Source: Pseudomonas uvaldensis (GTDB taxonomy: Bacteria; Pseudomonadota; Gammaproteobacteria; Pseudomonadales; Pseudomonadaceae). From it: a stretch of DNA of 64,000 nt. Below the pieces are notes generated by a model. That model did not search any database. It was not told the origin of the DNA and worked only from the letters and a program-made list of their open reading frames with translations. The stretch covers positions 186,001-250,000 of the forward strand of contig NZ_JAIWKS010000007.1 of the NCBI RefSeq assembly GCF_021271205.1, read 5' to 3'. Positions 46,754-55,611 of the stretch are shown here, in pieces. Every line of letters starts with the position of its first letter. Position 1 is the first letter of the stretch. The position numbers and the translations under genes are program-made.

Positions 46754-47757
46754 CGCATACCACCACCGGATGGGCGGCACATAGCCCGGGCTCGCCGTTG
46801 AAGCCTTTTACTTATCCACGCTCGGACCCGGGTCCCAATGAAGTCGAGATCCGGGTCACCCATTGTGGAGCCTGTACCAGTGACCTGCATTTGATCGAAG
46901 GTCATTGGGGCGAAGCATCTCAATACCCACAAGTGTGTGGTCATGAGGTGGTAGGGGAAGTAGTTCGCACCGGATCTTTGGTAGCGGGGCTCGCCTTGGG
47001 ACAACGGGTCGGCGTCGGTTGGTACAAAGGTGCATGCCTGGCCTGCGAGTGGTGCTTGAAGGGTGAAGAGCAGCATTGCCCAAACGTGGTGCCTACCTGC
47101 AGCGATGGGCACCGAGGGGGCTTCGCGGACTTTTTGACCTGCGACGCACGGTTTGTATTCGCCATCCCCGACGCACTGCCCTCCCCCATGGCTGCGCCTT
47201 TGTTTTGTGCAGGACAGACCGTGTTCACCGCACTGCTGCACGGTACGCGTCCGGACATGCGGGTCGGCGTTCTGGGGATTGGAGGGCTGGGCCACCTGGC
47301 CATTCAGTTCGCCTCCAAGTTCGGGTGCACCGTGACCGCGCTGTCGAGCTCAGAAGACAAGAAAGCCCAGGCCATGGAGCTGGGTGCTCGCCACTTCCAC
47401 ACCCTGGATCCGGCCACGTTGCACGCACAGGAAAACACCCTGGACTTCCTGCTGGTGACCGCCTCCAACGATCAGGACTGGGCCAGCGCCATCGCCTTGC
47501 TGCGCCCCCGCGGCACCTTGTGTTTTGCCGGCATGCCCAACCCGATCACCTTGGACATCGCAGCCATGACCTACAAAACCCTGACCGTCTCCACCGCCAA
47601 CGTCGGCGGGCGTCACGACATGCTGCAAATGTTGGCATTTGCCAGCGAGCATCGCGTCTGGCCGTTGGTCGAAACCTTCCCGGCGACACGCATCAACCAT
47701 GCCCTGGATGCGCTGCGCAACAACCAGGTGCGTTATCGCGCGGTCATTGAGCTCTGA
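46750..47757 (+). CDS. Zinc alcohol dehydrogenase, CAD/YahK-like MDR family
   Basis: 335 residues; the ATG overlaps the fusion gene's stop (ATGA), so translation is coupled. The catalytic zinc ligands are in THCGACTSDLH and GHEVVGEV. The structural zinc cysteines are in CLACEWCLKGEEQHC. The nucleotide site is GVLGIGGLGHLAIQ, and SSSEDKK at the second strand suggests NADPH. The coupling to a reductase-terminated synthetase implies that it reduces the released aldehyde to an alcohol (or the reverse). Confidence 0.94.
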   Translation: MTHTTTGWAAHSPGSPLKPFTYPRSDPGPNEVEIRVTHCGACTSDLHLIEGHWGEASQYPQVCGHEVVGEVVRTGSLVAGLALGQRVGVGWYKGACLACEWCLKGEEQHCPNVVPTCSDGHRGGFADFLTCDARFVFAIPDALPSPMAAPLFCAGQTVFTALLHGTRPDMRVGVLGIGGLGHLAIQFASKFGCTVTALSSSEDKKAQAMELGARHFHTLDPATLHAQENTLDFLLVTASNDQDWASAIALLRPRGTLCFAGMPNPITLDIAAMTYKTLTVSTANVGGRHDMLQMLAFASEHRVWPLVETFPATRINHALDALRNNQVRYRAVIEL

Positions 47758-47783
47758 TCATACAAGCTCCACGGAGATACCTC

Positions 47784-48416
47784 ATGCCCTCTTCGCTGGC
47801 ACTACCGCCTACCGTTCATTCACATTCGGATCTGGTCCTCCATGACTTCGAAATCGGACGTCAGGACCACTCCGACCTGAAAGGCCATCGTTCTCTCCTG
47901 TTGTGGTTCACCGGCATGTCCGGCGCGGGCAAGTCGTGCATTGCCAACCGGGTCCAGGCCAACCTGCATAAGCATCGACTACACACCTGCCTGTTGGACG
48001 GCGACCGGCTTCGTCAGGGCCTGACCGCCGACCTGGGCTTTGCCGATGACGATCGCAAGGAAAACATCAGGCGTACGGCCGAGGTGGGCAGATTGATGGT
48101 GGACGCCGGCGTGATCACCTTGGTATGCCTGATCTCGCCTTTCGAACAAGAACGGCGCATGGCCAGGGCTCTCTTCGCCCCTGACGATTTCATTGAGATA
48201 TTCATTGATGCGCCACTGGCAGTCCTGGAGCGACGAGATCCCAAAGGGCTATACGCCAAGGCACGTCAGGGCCTGATCAAGAACTTCACCGGTATCGACT
48301 CCCCTTATGAGCGCCCTCTGTCTCCCGACATCGTGATCGATAGCGCAGCGGCTTCTGTCGAGCAGGCAGCACACACTATCGAAACATTCCTGCACCGCCG
48401 TCGGTGCTGGAACTAG
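47784..48416 (+). CDS. cysC: Adenylylsulfate (APS) kinase
   Basis: 210 residues; GGAG precedes the ATG. The P-loop is GMSGAGKS, the APS-binding segment is LLDGDRLRQGL and DRKENIRR, and the C-terminal FTGIDSPYERP is classical. It phosphorylates APS at the 3'-hydroxyl to give PAPS, the sulfate donor used by sulfotransferases. The sulfotransferase domain four kilobases upstream explains a dedicated copy here. No ATP sulfurylase is present in the window, so APS must come from the housekeeping assimilation pathway. The first 35 residues precede the kinase fold and show no motif. Confidence 0.94.
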   Translation: MPSSLALPPTVHSHSDLVLHDFEIGRQDHSDLKGHRSLLLWFTGMSGAGKSCIANRVQANLHKHRLHTCLLDGDRLRQGLTADLGFADDDRKENIRRTAEVGRLMVDAGVITLVCLISPFEQERRMARALFAPDDFIEIFIDAPLAVLERRDPKGLYAKARQGLIKNFTGIDSPYERPLSPDIVIDSAAASVEQAAHTIETFLHRRRCWN

Positions 48417-48443
48417 CCATTACGTCACCACAGGGCAACTATC

Positions 48444-49910
48444 ATGAAGACGCTTGTCATCGTCGGTGCCGGTTTCAGTGGTGTGGCCACCGCGGCACAG
48501 ATCCTGCGCAGCGGTTGCACCAACCTGCATATCATATTGATCAATCGCACGCGGGCTATGGCCCGAGGGCTGGCCTACGGCACCAACAGCCCCCTCCACT
48601 TATTGAACGCCAGCGTTGGAAAAATGAGCGCGCTGGACGACGTTCCGGAAGACTTTCTGAGGTTCTGCAAAAGCCGGCACTACGATGTCGAGCCCACCTC
48701 ATACGTCAGTCGCAGCCTCTATGGCAGCTACTTGAACGATGTCCTCGACAGCGCTGAACGATTCAATCCTGGCGTACAACTGTCACGGATTGTCGCGCAG
48801 GTCACACAGGTGCAACCCTACGGCGACGGCGCCCAGCTCAAGCTGTCAGACGGGCATACTTTTGAGGCGGATCATGTGATCCTCGCCTTTGGCAACTTCC
48901 CTCCCGCCGACTGCTGCAACTTGAACAAGACCTTGCGCCCGGAAACTTATGCGCACGATCCCTGGGAACCACCCACTTGCTTGGCGTCTGATCCAGCCAC
49001 CGCGGTACTGTTGATCGGCACTGGCCTGACGGCGGTGGACATGGCGCTGCAGCTCGTCCAAAAGGGCCATCGAGGCCCTATCCATCTACTCTCGCGGCGC
49101 GGGCTCTTGCCCTTGGGTCATCTTCAGGAGGCCATCGCGCCTCTTTCCGCTCCAGTGCACCTGGGACGCGGTTCACCTCGACAATTGATGGCGACGCTGC
49201 GCAAGCGGGTCAAAGCGCACCAGCACCAAGGCGGCGACTGGCGAGCCGTGGTTGACAGCCTACGCCCCTGGGTACAAAAACTCTGGTCGGCGATGGATAC
49301 CGCGCAGCAGCGACAATTCCTGCGACATGTCCAGCCTTGGTGGGACGTCCACCGTCACCGTTTGGCACCTGCGACTTTCGAACATTTTCAGCATTATCTG
49401 GACAATGGCCAGTTGACCATTCATGCCGGCAGGCTGATTAACGTGGCGCTGCTGGGCGAAGGCCTGATTGTCGACTTTCGACGGCGCAGCGACCAGGCAA
49501 CTGAATCGCTCAAGGTCAGCAGAATTATCAATTGCACCGGTCCCAATCTCGATATCCAGCGAGTCGAGTCTCCCTTGGTCAATAATTTGCTGAAGCAAGG
49601 ACTTATCAGCGCCGCCCCTTGTGGTTTCGGGATCCAGGTGGACGAGCAATTGTGCGTACTGGATCAGCAATATCAACCGATACCCTGGCTTAGTTACGTG
49701 GGCCCCATGCTCAAAGCCCAGTATTGGGAGGCCACGGCAGTACCCGAGCTGCGGCGTTTTTCTATCAAGTTGGCCACCCGCGTGACCTCTTTGCTAGCAG
49801 ATGCACCTGTGAGCAATGGACTGCGTCCCAAGCTGCGTGAAACGCCTCAAGACCAGTTGTCGATTGCCAGTGACCGGAAAAGCACGCCACAGGCAGGAAG
49901 GCGAACGTAG
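48444..49910 (+). CDS. FAD/NAD(P)-binding oxidoreductase (NAD_binding_9 type)
   Basis: 488 residues starting directly with a FAD fold, VIVGAGFSGVATAAQIL, followed by the family segment GLAYGTNSPLHLLNAS. A second nucleotide fold reads LLIGTGLTAVDMALQLV and LSRRGLLP. Members are flavin oxidoreductases often found in secondary-metabolite and siderophore clusters; N- or C-oxidation is usual, but substrates are rarely known. It is the last gene of the plus-strand cluster, 28 bp after the APS kinase. The 49911-50326 stretch after it holds no gene I can support. Confidence 0.85.
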   Translation: MKTLVIVGAGFSGVATAAQILRSGCTNLHIILINRTRAMARGLAYGTNSPLHLLNASVGKMSALDDVPEDFLRFCKSRHYDVEPTSYVSRSLYGSYLNDVLDSAERFNPGVQLSRIVAQVTQVQPYGDGAQLKLSDGHTFEADHVILAFGNFPPADCCNLNKTLRPETYAHDPWEPPTCLASDPATAVLLIGTGLTAVDMALQLVQKGHRGPIHLLSRRGLLPLGHLQEAIAPLSAPVHLGRGSPRQLMATLRKRVKAHQHQGGDWRAVVDSLRPWVQKLWSAMDTAQQRQFLRHVQPWWDVHRHRLAPATFEHFQHYLDNGQLTIHAGRLINVALLGEGLIVDFRRRSDQATESLKVSRIINCTGPNLDIQRVESPLVNNLLKQGLISAAPCGFGIQVDEQLCVLDQQYQPIPWLSYVGPMLKAQYWEATAVPELRRFSIKLATRVTSLLADAPVSNGLRPKLRETPQDQLSIASDRKSTPQAGRRT

Positions 49911-50326
49911 CAGTAGCGGATAGAGCCAGAGCAGACCAACGATCCCGGGCTCAACCCTAGGATTTGTCGGCACCGGGTGGAGAAGCAAATGCCACCGCCA
50001 GCATTCTTTTCCAGTCGTTCGAACGCGACGAAGCCCAATTGCCCAGAAAGCTGAACGGGTCGTCAAGTACCTGAGCGAATTTAAAAGTTGATACGGAATC
50101 TGCCAATGAGGGCCCCAAGGTCAAGCTGACAAAGCCATTCTCACAGGATGAGCAAGGTATAAGGCCGCTCCGAAGACGTCCCAACCTCCCCTGCCCAGAG
50201 GTGTATAGAATGATATCAACGTCTTTGGGGGATGAATAAGGTGAGAAGCTACGCCTCAGAAGCGATTCGAGGGCGCTTTGCTCAAAAACGCTAACCACTC
50301 CATGCCCCTGCACACAAATTTTAGGC

Positions 50327-50359
50327 AAAAAAAAAGCCACTCATCTGAGTGGCTTTTTT
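50327..50359. terminator. Bidirectional intrinsic terminator
   Basis: An A-run, stem GCCACTC/GAGTGGC with a small loop, and a T-run form a symmetric terminator. Reading leftward it follows the tRNA-Gly 3'-end fragment by nine bases, the usual place for a tRNA terminator. Reading rightward it could end the biosynthetic operon. Confidence 0.8.
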
Positions 50360-50367
50360 CTGAATCT

Positions 50368-50388
50368 TGGAGCGGGAAACGAGACTCG
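50368..50388 (-). other. tRNA-Gly(GCC) 3'-end fragment, ICEclc-type attachment site
   Basis: On the minus strand this 21-bp segment equals the 3' end of Pseudomonas tRNA-Gly(GCC) including CCA. It contains GTCTCGTTTCCCGCTCCA, which I know as the 18-bp attachment core of ICEclc-family elements. The rest of the tRNA is absent: beyond 50388 the sequence no longer follows the tRNA. This is the expected scar at one end of an element integrated into that tRNA gene. Confidence 0.75.
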
Positions 50389-50482
50389 CATCTGGCGTCC
50401 GACCCATTGAAATCTAAGGGGGTTCTTTTATTCCTGCTGCAGGAATGAACTTGATTCTGGACTTGTTTTCAGGGTGTATCAA

Positions 50483-50794
50483 GAGCAAAAAAAGATGACT
50501 CCAAGCCATGCTTGCGAGCTCTACCTACAGCCACTCGGAAGAGCAGTCGTCCGGCCGACGGTATCAATTGCGTAGGACCAATTCGAGACGAGTCCTAAAG
50601 CGAGTACAAAGCAGCAGGCCGGAGGACTCCGCATTCCGGCTCTGCCTGGAGTGAGTGGCGTTAACTACTGTCACCGGTAGAGTTTGAAAAGCGTTACGCA
50701 GCGAGCCTGGAGAGTGTCTAGGAAACCCGGGGCGATTCATATAGAGAGCAAAAAAAGACGATTCCAAGCCATGCTAGCGAGCTCTATCTACAAC
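50483..50794. repeat. Imperfect 49-bp direct repeat (50483-50531 and 50746-50794)
   Basis: The two copies share 44 of 49 bases, beginning GAGCAAAAAAAGA and including CCAAGCCATGC and GCGAGCTCTA. They lie 263 bp apart in a stretch with no recognisable gene, just beyond the tRNA fragment. The cause is unknown; an old local duplication or paired ends of a small element are possible. Confidence 0.75.
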
Positions 50795-50806
50795 ATGCTG
50801 AACTAA

Positions 50807-51052
50807 TCGGTTGGTGCGGCAGCAGTCGCGCATTTTAAGCATGAGATAGGGGAATGGGCTGATCCACTGGATAAAGCGGCATCCAGAGCTCCGGCGACCT
50901 TAGGCGAGGGCTGCTTGGGTCGTTACGGCCCGGATGACCTGAGTGCCGAAGATGACACCGAATTTACCGGCGCGGAGGAGCTCTGGGAGAAAGTGCAGAA
51001 TGAGTCCGAACCTATCTCCGTAGGCGCGGACTTGTCGTTGAAGAAACCCTAA
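50807..51052 (+). pseudogene. Coding remnant without start codon
   Basis: After a TAA at 50804 an open frame of 81 codons has protein-like composition (HFKHEIGEWADPLDKAAS, LGEGCLGRYGPDDLS, GAEELWEKVQNESEP) and stops at 51050-51052. No ATG, or GTG with a ribosome site, is present. It looks like the C-terminal part of a lost gene of unknown family. Its end overlaps the convergent chemoreceptor gene by four bases. Confidence 0.35.
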
Positions 51053-52938
51053 ATCCGGAAGCTGCCTACCAGCTGCTTCAACCGCGCTGCTTGCTGTTCC
51101 AGGTCGGAACAGGCCCGCAACGTCGAATGTAGGTTTTCCACACCTTCCTGATTCAGTGTATTGATCTCGGTGATATCGACGTTGATCGATTCCACCACGG
51201 CGTTCTGTTCCTCGGTGGCGGTGGCCACCGATTGGTTCATGCCGTCGATTTCGCCGATACGCAAAGTCACGCTGTTCAGGCGTTTACCGGCGAGGTTGGC
51301 GATCTCCACGCTGTCCTGGCTATGACGCTGGCTGTCGCTCATGGTGCTGACTGACTCGCGGGCGCCGACTTGCAACTCCTCGATCATGGTCTGCACTTGT
51401 TGCGCCGACTCCTGGGTGCGGTCCGCCAGGTTGCGGACTTCGTCGGCGACCACCGCGAAACCACGCCCGGCCTCACCGGCACGGGCCGCTTCGATGGCGG
51501 CGTTGAGGGCGAGCAGGTTGGTCTGCTGGGAAATGCTGGTGATCACCTCAAGAATCTGGCCGATGTTCACCGTCTTGCTGTTCAGCGACTCAATGTTGTT
51601 GCTGGAGGCACTGAGCATGCTCGACAGCTGATTCATCGCCACGATGCTGCGTTCCACTACTTGCTGGCCATCCTCGGCCAGGCTGCGGGCAGCGCTGGCC
51701 TCGTTCGATGCCTGGGCGGCGTTGCGGGCGATTTCCTGGGCGGCTGCGCCAAGCTGGTTGATGGCGGCTGCTACGCTGCTGGTGCGCGAGGCTTGCTGGT
51801 CGGAGTTGGCCATCGACGAGTTGGAAGCCGCGACCACACGCAACGCCACTTCGTTGACTCGCTCCGTGGCCGAGGACACTTCGCGTATCGAGCCGTGAAT
51901 GCGCTCGACGAAGCGGTTGAACTCAGTGCCGAGGGTGCCGAACTCATCATTGCTCTGGATGGTCAGACGCTTGGTCAGGTCGCCTTCGCCGTTGGCGATG
52001 TCGGCCATGGTGCGGGTCATGACGTGCAATGGCTGGATCAGGATGCGAATCAGCAGGCCCAGCAGGGCGATGATGATGGCCACAGTAATGATCGTCGCTA
52101 TCACTGCCGAGGTACGGAAATCGCTGAGCATCGAGTAGGCCTTTTCCTTGTCGACCGAAACAGCGATGTACCAGTTGACCGATGACAAGCCTTTGATCGG
52201 GGTGAAAGTCACAATGCGGGTTTTGCCGTCGACCTGAATTTCGTTTATTGCGCTGCTGATGGCCGGCGTGTCTTGTGGGTAGATATCCTGGAGCGACTTC
52301 ATTGCCAGCGCTTTGTCGGGATGTACCAGGATCTTGCCTTCGGAACTGACCAGGAAGGCATAACCCATGCCGTTGAAATTCAGGGTGCCAAGGCTGTCGG
52401 CGATCGCCTGCAAAGTCAGGTCGCCACAGACCACTCCGATATTTTGGCCGTCTTTGATAACGCTGTCGACAATGGAAATTATCAGTTGTCCGGAGGCCAG
52501 ATCCATATAGGGCTCGGTTAATACCGAACCGCTGCTGCCTTGCGCGATCTTGTACCAAGGTCGTACACGCGGGTCATAGCCATCGGGCATCTTGCTGTCC
52601 GGGCGAATGATGAAAGAGCCGTCCTTGCTGCCGAGGCAGGCTCCCCTGAAGGTCGAGGTCACGGCTTTTTGCTCTAGCAGTCTGGCAACGTTGTCGGCAT
52701 CGGAATTCAGGGCAACCGATTGCGAGAGGTTCTCGATCAGCAGACTGCGCCCGTTCAACCAGGTCTGGATATTGTTGGCGGTCACTCCGCCCATTTCCTG
52801 CAGATAGTTTTCCAGGTTTTTACGAATGGCGTTGCGCTGCAAATAGTCGTTGTACAACGTGAACGAGGCAAAGGCAGCAAGGACGATGAAGGCGGCGGCA
52901 AGCAGGATTTTATGGCTGAAACGCATATTTTTGTTCAT
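51049..52938 (-). CDS. Methyl-accepting chemotaxis protein with amino-acid-type dCache domain
   Basis: 629 residues from the ATG at 52938 (a TTG at 52956 is upstream and less likely). A transmembrane helix (ILLAAAFIVLAAFASF) is followed by a periplasmic double Cache domain. A second helix (VIATIITVAIIIALLGLLIRIL), a HAMP domain and a standard signalling hairpin (NLLALNAAIEAARAGEAGRG) come next. The ligand pocket has YDPRVRPWY, a later Tyr in EPYMD and a GDL Asp, the arrangement I associate with amino-acid-binding PctA-like receptors. An amino acid or amine attractant is plausible, given the catabolic genes nearby. No CheR-binding pentapeptide is visible at the C-terminus. Confidence 0.93.
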   Translation of the reverse strand: MNKNMRFSHKILLAAAFIVLAAFASFTLYNDYLQRNAIRKNLENYLQEMGGVTANNIQTWLNGRSLLIENLSQSVALNSDADNVARLLEQKAVTSTFRGACLGSKDGSFIIRPDSKMPDGYDPRVRPWYKIAQGSSGSVLTEPYMDLASGQLIISIVDSVIKDGQNIGVVCGDLTLQAIADSLGTLNFNGMGYAFLVSSEGKILVHPDKALAMKSLQDIYPQDTPAISSAINEIQVDGKTRIVTFTPIKGLSSVNWYIAVSVDKEKAYSMLSDFRTSAVIATIITVAIIIALLGLLIRILIQPLHVMTRTMADIANGEGDLTKRLTIQSNDEFGTLGTEFNRFVERIHGSIREVSSATERVNEVALRVVAASNSSMANSDQQASRTSSVAAAINQLGAAAQEIARNAAQASNEASAARSLAEDGQQVVERSIVAMNQLSSMLSASSNNIESLNSKTVNIGQILEVITSISQQTNLLALNAAIEAARAGEAGRGFAVVADEVRNLADRTQESAQQVQTMIEELQVGARESVSTMSDSQRHSQDSVEIANLAGKRLNSVTLRIGEIDGMNQSVATATEEQNAVVESINVDITEINTLNQEGVENLHSTLRACSDLEQQAARLKQLVGSFRI

Positions 52939-53040
52939 TGCTAGGGGGTTCTCCAAGGTCTTGATGTCCAGTGCGTGCGTTTATAAAGGAACGCACGATG
53001 GGTAAGATTGAAAGCAAGTGAGTGTCCCGATTTTCCTTAG

Positions 53041-54207
53041 GGATGCGCCGATCAACTCGTCATCTCTGAGTGACGAGTTGAAAAAGTCGCAGCGCTCTAC
53101 GGTCTTTGCCGAGAAACAGCCCATACCGTCTGTTTTGGCGGGCTTCTACGTCCAGCTCTCCGCGTTAAGCGCGCAATTTGCCCATAGCCACCAGCTGTTT
53201 TCGAGCCATCCACAGGTTTGACAGAGCGAACAACGTGGTCAGCTGAGCGGTGTTTTTCATCAGCCCGCGAAACCGTAGTTTCACGTAACCAAACTGCCGT
53301 TTGATCACTCGAAATGGATGCTCAACCTTGGCCCGCGTCTGCGCTTTGAGATATTCGACTTTGCGCTTGGCCTTGTAGATCAGGCTACGTTTGCTCAGCT
53401 TGGAATACGTGCTGCGCCGGGCGGCGATCTGCCAGATCACTTCACGGTTTTCATACTCATCGCGTTTCTCAACACCGGTGTAGCCAGCGTCTGCGTACAC
53501 CGCATTTTCTTCGCCATGTAACAGCTCGGCGACCTGCGTGACATCGGCCACATTGGCTGCTGTGCCATGGACATGATGAACCAGGCCCGACTCGGCATCG
53601 GCGCCAATATGCGCCTTCATTCCAAAGTAAAACTGGTTGCCCCTCTTTGTCTGATGCATCTCTGGATCGCGCTTGCCGTCTTGGTTCTTGGTCGAGCTGG
53701 GAGCATGAATAATGGTGGCATCGACGATAGTGCCCTGGCGTAGCGAGAGGCCCTTTTCCTGCAAATAACCGTTGATGACTGCGAGGATTGCTGGGGCCAA
53801 CTGGTGCTTTTCCAGCAGGCGTCGGAAGTTCATGATCGTGGTGTCTTCGGGGATCGGCGCGCTCAGCATCAGGCGTGCGAATGACGCATGGGCGTGATTT
53901 CATACAGCGCCTCTTCCATGGCCGGATCGCTCAGCGAGAACCAGTTCTGCAACAGATGAATACGCAGCATTGTTTCGAGCGGGTAAGGTTTACGTCCGCC
54001 ACCGGCCTTTGGTAGAACGGCTCGATCAGCCCCAGCAAGCCACTCCAGGGCACCACCTGATCCATCTCGGCGAGGAACCGTTCGCGGCGGGTCCGCTTGC
54101 GCTTGCCCGCATATTCGAAGTCGGAAATGCTCATCTGGCTCATGTCTGGTTCGGATCAGGTGGTAAGGGCGTCTTTCAACACATCTGAGGACTTGTTCGG
54201 AGTTTCC
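53041..54207 (-). mobile_element. IS5-family insertion sequence, 1,167 bp
   Basis: Terminal inverted repeats of 21 bp are GGATGCGCCGATC... at 53041-53061 and the complement of 54187-54207; 15 of 21 positions agree. The element is bounded by TTAG at 53037-53040 and 54208-54211, a four-base target duplication typical for IS5 elements. It encodes one transposase, broken by two frameshifts. An internal palindrome (AACTCGTCA/TGACGAGTT, 53052-53077) lies at the left end. The insertion falls exactly on the stop codon of the permease gene at 54208. Confidence 0.85.
53165..54143 (-). pseudogene. IS5-family transposase with two single-base deletions
   Basis: The N-terminal frame starts at 54143 (MSQMSISDFEYAGKRKRTRR). 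It is lost near 54008, where TTCTACCAAAGG lacks one C compared with the reading that continues as PKAGGGRKPYPL. The middle frame (LRIHLLQNWFSLSDPAMEEALYE) is lost again near 53880, where CATTCGCA lacks one T. The rest, from MLSAPIPEDTTIMNFRRLLE, runs to the stop at 53165 and includes the DDE region (GTIVDATIIHAPS, VYADAGYTG, RAKVEHPFRVIKRQFG). The element should not transpose by itself unless these are sequencing errors. Confidence 0.88.
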
Positions 54208-55611
54208 TTAGCGATAGTTGCTGCGTAGTTGATGGACGACACCGATCAGTGCGACGAGTATCGCCGCACCACCGGTAGACACAATCAGGGTTTGGTATTC
54301 AGGCATACAAGCCATGATCACGATGCACGTCAGAATGAATACGATCACTGCCCAGGTAAGCCAAGGATAGAGCCACATTTTGAGCGGGATATCTTGGCTG
54401 TGGTTTTTGAGCTTGCGACGCATTTTAAGCTGCGAATACGCAATTACCAGATAAACCAGCAAAGCAATCATGCCGGTGGTGTTCATCAGCGTATCGAGCA
54501 CATCCTTGGGGCGCAGAGTTTCGCTGAAGTTAATGAACGCTAGAACGATGGCAATCGCGCAAGAGCCGATGACGGCATAGATAGGCACACCTGTTTTTTG
54601 CCAAGTAACTTTGAAAACAGCCGGTGCGTCACCACGACTCGCGAGCGAGAACAACATACGGGACGCCGTGTAATGGGCAGAGATCATGCAACTGCTTACA
54701 GATGTCAGCACTACAGCATTCATAATCAGCTCAGCCCCAGGGATGCCAAGCAGTTCGAGAGTACGGCGGTACGAGCCGTAGCCGGATTCGCCCAGCATCG
54801 GGTCATTCCACGGGACCAGGCATACGATCAGGAAGATGGAGCCGACATAAAACAGTGCGACACGCCAAATCACCGACTTAGTGGTCTTGACAATTTGACG
54901 CGACGGGTTGTCAGATTCCGATGCTGCGATAGTCGCGATTTCCGCACCAAGGAAGCCGAACATAACCCCGAGCATGGCACCTACTACGGGATCAAAACCA
55001 TTTGGCATAAAACCGTGTTCGGTTAAATTGCTGATTCCGCTAACAGTGCCGAAATTCCAGATATTGAGCACCGCAAGGCTGCCAATTGCCAGGAAGCTGA
55101 AAATGGCCACGACCTTGATCAGGGCAAACCAGAACTCAAACTCTCCGTAGTTCTTGACATTGAAGAAGTTGATGCTGATAAGCACCAGAGTCGTGGCCAG
55201 CACGAAAACGTTAACGCTTATGCCGGGGGCCCAGTTGTGCAGGATCTTTCCGGCCACGTAGGCTTCCCAAGCCATGAGGATTACCCAGTAACCCCAATAC
55301 AGCCAACCGATGGTGAATCCCGCCCAGCGCCCGATAGCACGGTCGGCGTAGGTAGAAAATGATCCAGTGTCGGGGGAAGAGGTTGCCATCTCACCGAGCA
55401 TTCTCATGATGAGCATCATGAGAATCCCGCCAGCAAGATAAGCTAGAACTGCCGCGGGGCCGGCACTATGAATGACGCTACCAGAGCCCACGAACAGAGA
55501 CCCCCCGATAACACCCGCGATAGACATCATCGTTAAATGTCGGGGCTTTAAACCCGCCTTCAGGCTGCTCTCCTGGCCCTGATCTTTACTTACAACAAAA
55601 CTTGCATCCAT
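54208..55611 (-). CDS. Amino-acid permease, GabP-like AAT family of the APC superfamily
   Basis: 467 residues with about 12 membrane spans. The first span carries the family motif MMSIAGVIGGSLFVGSG, and FGFLGAEIATIAASESDNP is the AAT signature before the sixth span. GABA, lysine and similar amines are substrates of relatives. The stop codon is formed by the target duplication of the adjacent IS5 element. If the original C-terminus was longer, the insertion trimmed it; the length is normal, so function is probably kept. It shares strand with the binding-protein and catabolic genes that follow upstream. Confidence 0.92.
   Translation of the reverse strand: MDASFVVSKDQGQESSLKAGLKPRHLTMMSIAGVIGGSLFVGSGSVIHSAGPAAVLAYLAGGILMMLIMRMLGEMATSSPDTGSFSTYADRAIGRWAGFTIGWLYWGYWVILMAWEAYVAGKILHNWAPGISVNVFVLATTLVLISINFFNVKNYGEFEFWFALIKVVAIFSFLAIGSLAVLNIWNFGTVSGISNLTEHGFMPNGFDPVVGAMLGVMFGFLGAEIATIAASESDNPSRQIVKTTKSVIWRVALFYVGSIFLIVCLVPWNDPMLGESGYGSYRRTLELLGIPGAELIMNAVVLTSVSSCMISAHYTASRMLFSLASRGDAPAVFKVTWQKTGVPIYAVIGSCAIAIVLAFINFSETLRPKDVLDTLMNTTGMIALLVYLVIAYSQLKMRRKLKNHSQDIPLKMWLYPWLTWAVIVFILTCIVIMACMPEYQTLIVSTGGAAILVALIGVVHQLRSNYR

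Noticed and set aside
49957..50340. Minus-strand open frame of 127 codons
   Set aside because: It begins inside the terminator hairpin, has no ribosome site and no recognisable motif.
50389..50482. Remaining body of a tRNA-Gly gene next to the 21-bp fragment
   Set aside because: Beyond 50388 the sequence has no T-arm, anticodon or D-arm match, so no functional tRNA is present.
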